A stretch of DNA of 64,000 nt, from assembly GCA_037127255.1 (NCBI GenBank), contig JBANSL010000018.1:16155175-16219174 (forward strand), written 5' to 3'. This DNA is from Persicaria tinctoria (Eukaryota > Streptophyta > Magnoliopsida > Caryophyllales > Polygonaceae). The position numbers were made by a program, and so were the translations under genes. How positions within the stretch are numbered: position 1 is the stretch's first letter; the number at the start of each line of letters is the position of its first letter. Below the pieces are notes generated by a model. It searched no databases. It was not told where the DNA came from and saw only the letters and a list, made by a program, of their open reading frames with translations. Positions 60,227 through 64,000 of this stretch are shown piece by piece.

Positions 60227-60631
60227 CTAGAACCTGAGCTTGGAGAAGAACCACCTGTTCTTGCCAGTCTTGAACCTCTCCTCGAACTTGGCCTTGGTCT
60301 CCTTGGCGGCCGCCACCTTCTTATCCCTGGACTGGAGGGCGTCGACGGAGACGACGTCCTTCAAATCGACGTCGAGCGTGTAGCGAGTCGGCATGATGTG
60401 GCTGTAGTTGACGAGCTTCACGAAGCACTTGACGCGGGACTTCTTCGCCTGCTTCTTCTGCGAGTCCTTCCGGATCACCTTCTTCGGGTACTTGGAGATT
60501 CCGGCGACCAAGCAGTGTCCGTAATGGCGGTCCTTCACGCCGTCGTCGAACGAGCGCACGATCACCGCCTTCCTCCCGGCGTACCTGCCTTGCAGGAGGA
60601 TCACTGCCTTCCCTTGCTTCATAATCTTCAT
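60227..60631 (-). CDS. RPL27: 60S ribosomal protein L27 (eL27), 134 aa
   Basis: Single-exon ORF starting [20 protein letters not shown] and ending [14 protein letters not shown], collinear with plant eL27 (about 135 aa) over the entire length, including [27 protein letters not shown] and [14 protein letters not shown]. eL27 is a basic component of the large cytosolic ribosomal subunit. The KOW-like N-terminal fold and the conserved C-terminal tail are present, and no disabling change is seen. Upstream sequence holds a telo-box and site II elements, the promoter signature of plant ribosomal protein genes, which suggests the gene is expressed. It is intronless, as plant L27 genes usually are. 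Confidence 0.97.
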   Translation of the reverse strand: MKIMKQGKAVILLQGRYAGRKAVIVRSFDDGVKDRHYGHCLVAGISKYPKKVIRKDSQKKQAKKSRVKCFVKLVNYSHIMPTRYTLDVDLKDVVSVDALQSRDKKVAAAKETKAKFEERFKTGKNRWFFSKLRF

Positions 60632-60700
60632 GATTTCCGCCTCTTCTTCTTCCTCCTCCTCCTCTCCGTTCTATGCCGTTGCGTTCTCACGGAGTACGGC

Positions 60701-60708
60701 TAGGGTTT
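60701..60708 (-). promoter_or_regulatory. Telo-box of RPL27
   Basis: AAACCCTA on the minus strand, 70 bp upstream of the start codon. Telo-boxes cooperate with site II motifs in plant translation-machinery genes. Confidence 0.7.
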
Positions 60709-60785
60709 GTTTTGGGTTAAATATATACTCCGTATTTATGAAGAGCAATGAACTTGATACTCCATAAATGCTAGGGTTTCATTAT

Positions 60786-60823
60786 TGGGCCATAGAACTT
60801 TAAAGCCCAATGTTGAAGGCCCA
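60786..60823 (-). promoter_or_regulatory. Site II (TCP-type) motif cluster
   Basis: TGGGCC (60786-60791), AGCCCAA (60804-60810) and GGCCCA (60818-60823) within 40 bp, 155-190 bp upstream of RPL27. This matches TCP-bound site II elements. The motifs could also serve a divergent transcript on the plus strand. Confidence 0.7.
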
Positions 60824-60869
60824 TAAACGGTTAGATCGAATATTGTAGAGCGAAGAAGAAGACGATTGC

Positions 60870-61850
60870 AGTGTATTTGCACTTGTTAATTTGTTATGCA
60901 CCGCTTTTACGATTGATGGAGGGATTTCCCGTTGGTGGATGTCTCATGAAAGGTCGAAATTGGAGATTCGACTGCAGGTTCTCTTCGCTCACTATCTCTC
61001 CTTCACCTGATTGTAATTTAGTTCTGGATTGATTCATTGATTTTCGATTTTGCTGGTTGTATGGCTAATTGCGAATTCATTCCGATTTCGGATTGCATAT
61101 AGTAAATTTTGGTGTGGAATGATAGGAATTTGGTAAATTCGTCGCTTTCTAAGCATCTCCAAGTTCAAATTGCGAGCTCTCTTTGGAGAAATTACCTGTT
61201 ATGTTATGTGATCAAATTGCGAATTGATTTATGATCCTGAACTGTCTCTCGCCAATATGTAAAGATGGATTGGAAATCATAGAACAACCCCTTAACCAGA
61301 TTACACTCATCTCATCTCACTGTCTTGTTCCAATATGGAACTCATTGAATTCTGATTTTGCTGGCTCTGATGCTGCATAGTTAATTGCTGCTTCATTCTC
61401 GTTGTTGCTTTATTGTTAGCATATTAATTTTTGGTTTCGGATGGTTTCGAATTGGATGATCCTAGTTTTCTAACCACCTCTGAGCTCATATAGAGAGAGA
61501 GGCTTCTTGAGAGAACTTTCATTCTGTATGAGCACATTACAAAATTATTCATGATCTTGAACATTAGCTGGCCTGTTTTTGCTGTAGCCAATCTGTAAAA
61601 CCATTCAGCGAGAACTTAGGGTTTGCTGAATTAGAATACCTTGTTATAGGACCCGTTCCTGTGTGTTTTGCATCAATATGATCTATATTTTAGGTTGCTG
61701 TTTTGGTTCTTGGATGGTTTCCTCATGTTAATCGATATAGTTTCTATTTTCAGAACGCAAGTGAAAGATTAGAAAAAAACTCTATCTGGAACAATAAGAT
61801 AAGACTGAAGATTATAGGACAATTTATTCACTAGATTACACTATTCTCTT
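60870..61850 (+). other. Intron-like plus-strand sequence right of the RPL27 promoter
   Basis: A short ORF starts ATGGAGGGATTTCCC (60917) and reads MEGFPVGGCLMKGRNWRFDC up to a possible donor (GCAG/GTTCTC near 60979). Beyond it the DNA is T-rich on the plus strand with repeated TGGTTTC and GATTTTGCTGG phrases, like a long intron. It may be a divergent non-coding or poorly conserved transcript sharing the RPL27 promoter. No protein family recognised. Confidence 0.3.
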
Positions 61851-61851
61851 C

Positions 61852-63243
61852 TCAATCTTGTGTTGTTGTCTTTGCAGACTTTCCTACCTGGAATTCATCA
61901 AGGAGTGATTCTAGGGCAAGCCAAGAGGAGCCTCCCTCATCCATTGCCGTCCGAGCAGCTTCGCTCACTTCCTTCGCCTTCTTCCTCGCGGATTTCCCCG
62001 CCTCCCCTTCCATCAGCTCTCTCACCGTCTTCTCCAGCCCCTCGGCCTTGACAAAGCCTCTCACTGACCCATCACTGGTCTCCACTCGGATCCCCATCTT
62101 GATCTCCTCCACAATCATCCTCGCATTCAGGTGCTGCTCCGCCATCATTGGCCATGCCAGTATTGGCTTGCTTGCGGATATGCTTTCGGTGACGGAGTTC
62201 CAGCCACAGTGGCTCAGGAAGCCCTGAACAGCCTCATGCCCAAGCACCGCTCTTTGGTCCACCCAATCTTTCACCACCAGCCCTCTCTCCTCTACTCTTT
62301 CCGCGAACCCTTCAATGATCCGTTCCTGTTCCAAAGTCGGCCTCACGACCCACAAGAAGCTTGTCTCTGATCTCTCCAGTCCCACTGTTATCTCCTTCAG
62401 CTGCTCAGTTGACACTTCAGCTTGTGTCCCAAATGCTATGTACAAAACTGGGATCCCTTGTTCCAGCTTTTGGTCCATCCACGGAACCCAACTTGGGTCT
62501 CCTTCGAGCCTCTTCTTTTCTGGCGGCTCTACCAAGCACAAGAGCCCAACAGGCCAAGATCTCGGCATAGGATCGGCATTGTAGTGATCGGCAAAGAGTG
62601 GCTCAAGCTCATAGAAACTGTTAACCAGCATGCCATTGCTTGAAAAAGTGGCAATCATCGACTCCATAATAAAATCGAAGTATGGACCGCTCGGCTCTCG
62701 CATGCTAAGGGGGTGAGACAGGTCATTTCTGGTGAGCCTAATCCCCGGGAAACCAGGAACCGTCATGGGCTCATCGTCGGGTTCAGGCCCGGAGAAAAGT
62801 TTCTTACTTGAAACAATCCCTGAGAGGACCATGGGGTAGAAGCACATGCCAAAGAAAACCAATCTCGGGACACTGAATTTACTGGCTGATTGGAGGGTCC
62901 AATGGAGGAACCCATCGGATATGATGAGCTTGAGATTGGGGAGAGTCTCGAGGGCGGCTTCGAAGGCAGGCTGGAGGAGCTTGGTGGAGTTGGCGAAGGC
63001 GACGAAATGTGACATGGAAGGGAGTCTGTCTGTGCTCTCAACTCCCGAGGGGAAGGGCAGGGAGACGATGGAGACGTCGACATCCGAGAGGGAGTTGGAG
63101 ATGAAAGGCCGGTTGGCGGGGGTGGTGAAGATGGTGATGGCGAGCTGGCGGCGGTGGAGGAGGAGGCGGGCGAGGTGGAGGAGTGGGATTGTGTGGCCTT
63201 TGGACATGAAAGGGAAGATCACCACATGAGGCTGCAATTCCAT
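61852..63243 (-). CDS. UDP-glycosyltransferase, UGT90A-like (463 aa)
   Basis: Single-exon family-1 glycosyltransferase. The N-terminal acceptor domain opens MELQPHVVIFPFMSKGHTIP with the catalytic His at residue 17; its Asp partner is D110 in LIISDGF. The plant PSPG box spans residues 327-370 (W327 to Q370), with HCGWNS at 345-350 and AEQ at the end, the site for the UDP-sugar. The terminal Gln favours UDP-glucose. Motifs PFMSKGH, LPSMS.FV, VNSFYELE and the phrase VLY.AFGTQAE place it with UGT90A. Enzymes of this group glycosylate small molecules in the cytosol; the acceptor cannot be read from the sequence. Length is normal and no lesion is seen. It is followed by the plus-strand region from the RPL27 side, with no other gene between. 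Confidence 0.95.
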   Translation of the reverse strand: MELQPHVVIFPFMSKGHTIPLLHLARLLLHRRQLAITIFTTPANRPFISNSLSDVDVSIVSLPFPSGVESTDRLPSMSHFVAFANSTKLLQPAFEAALETLPNLKLIISDGFLHWTLQSASKFSVPRLVFFGMCFYPMVLSGIVSSKKLFSGPEPDDEPMTVPGFPGIRLTRNDLSHPLSMREPSGPYFDFIMESMIATFSSNGMLVNSFYELEPLFADHYNADPMPRSWPVGLLCLVEPPEKKRLEGDPSWVPWMDQKLEQGIPVLYIAFGTQAEVSTEQLKEITVGLERSETSFLWVVRPTLEQERIIEGFAERVEERGLVVKDWVDQRAVLGHEAVQGFLSHCGWNSVTESISASKPILAWPMMAEQHLNARMIVEEIKMGIRVETSDGSVRGFVKAEGLEKTVRELMEGEAGKSARKKAKEVSEAARTAMDEGGSSWLALESLLDEFQVGKSAKTTTQD

Positions 63244-63280
63244 GTTTGCTTGGCCGCAGCTTAAATGTATGTACAGTGTT

Positions 63281-63290
63281 ATTTTTATAG
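63281..63290 (-). promoter_or_regulatory. TATA box of the UGT gene
   Basis: CTATAAAAAT on the minus strand about 40 bp upstream of the start codon, which implies a very short leader. Confidence 0.5.
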
Positions 63291-63353
63291 GATTTAAAAA
63301 AAAACCTTTTGGTGGCCCTAAATTGACTCTCTGAGATTTTATTTATTTTTTTA

Positions 63354-63445
63354 TTTGTAAATAAAGAGCGGTAATTCGAGGTTCGAACCGAGAGCCTTTG
63401 ATACTGCCCACAAGTTCTTTCCAGTGAGTATTCCGGAATGGTTTT
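63354..63445 (-). mobile_element. tRNA-derived SINE, copy 2
   Basis: Minus strand carries GGTTCGAACC (63380-63389) and upstream ACTTGTGGGCAGTA, as in the copy at 11929-12023. The body is followed by an A/T-rich tail (63320-63354). It lies about 100 bp upstream of the UGT start codon. Confidence 0.65.
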
Positions 63446-64000
63446 CAAATTTCATAGTCCAATAACTTGGTTTAACCAAAAACAAATTAGTAATCTGTTT
63501 GTAACTTTTTCCAAAATTGATGAACTCGTTTATAATTTGTACAAATGCAGGGACTGTGGGTGAATTTTACCATCCTTGACTTGAATGATTGTTACTGCAT
63601 AGTGTCGTGATGAAATTGAAGTCTGAATCCACCACAAGAAATGTTTGATTGTCATCATTTTTCTGTTTTCACAGGGAATCTGTAAATAAAAACAAAAAAG
63701 AAGCGTTATTTTGATTGCAATTTGGAGTAGTTTGATTCACTCGGTAGGGCTGCTTTTGTTATATGAGTTGAGTAACTCTGTTTGGACTCGACTCAAGTAC
63801 GGGCACATCAAGTTCAAATTTAGGTTCGGCTCGAGCTCGACTCGTTTAATTGAAGACCAAATAACAACTCTATCACTCGGCTCGAGCTGAATATGAACAA
63901 ACAGTACTAAACTCATTCGACTCGAAAACACAACCCTATCAATCGGTTGGAGTTTGGTTCGATAGCGATCAATAAAGTGTGGCATACCCACAATTCACCT
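63446..64000. other. Intergenic, nothing certain
   Basis: Contains GAGCTCGACTCG and CGACTCGA phrases at 63780-63960, probably old repeat. No gene seen. Confidence 0.4.

Noticed and set aside
62846..63229. 127-codon plus-strand ORF
   Set aside because: Antisense of the UGT coding region.

Overview
This window is nuclear DNA from a flowering plant, most likely a eudicot. The evidence is GT-AG introns, AT-rich intergenic DNA, plant-specific gene families (wall-associated kinase, BOI-type RING protein, UGT90A-type glycosyltransferase) and a dense plant transposon load (Copia, L1-type LINE, MULE, CACTA, hAT, Stowaway and Tourist MITEs). No species can be named from the sequence alone.

Only four host genes look intact. 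All are on the minus strand: a wall-associated receptor kinase with three exons (28479-31280), a two-exon RING E3 ligase of the BOI type (37450-38581), the intronless ribosomal protein gene RPL27 (60227-60631) and an intronless UGT90A-type glycosyltransferase (61852-63243). They do not form an operon or obvious pathway.

Layout. 1-2830: 3' part of a broken Copia element with its 3' LTR. 3-12 kb: non-autonomous elements, including two MULEs with perfect 9-bp target duplications (4569-5499, 8611-9827), a third long-TIR element (6817-8143), a short retroposed insert with a 17-bp duplication (5716-6213), a hAT element with an 8-bp duplication (11109-11757), a SINE and a Stowaway MITE. 12.6-24.4 kb: an older TIR element apparently split by a 10.9-kb MULE (13520-24394). 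That MULE has TIRs of about 880 bp, a 9-bp duplication, a decayed MuDR-type transposase, and captured exons of a GH3 beta-glucosidase and a VAP/MSP-domain protein. 24.4-28.4 kb: intergenic, with an LTR/PBS remnant and a MITE. 28.4-32 kb: the kinase gene. 32.9-34.8 kb: a GC-rich element sitting between two (TA)n microsatellites. 35-46 kb: MITEs, the RING gene and a Copia remnant. 46.45-51.44 kb: a CACTA element carrying a spliceable but mutated AUX/IAA gene copy and a C2-like exon. 51.6-57.8 kb: a full-length LINE with a 17-bp duplication, dead in both ORFs, apparently inserted in the last exon of a minus-strand host gene. 58-64 kb: a Tourist MITE, RPL27, the UGT gene and a second SINE.

The theme of the window is gene-fragment capture. 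Two different DNA-transposon superfamilies (Mutator and CACTA) carry unrelated host exons with splice sites preserved, which implies capture at the DNA level. No host pathway unites the genes present.
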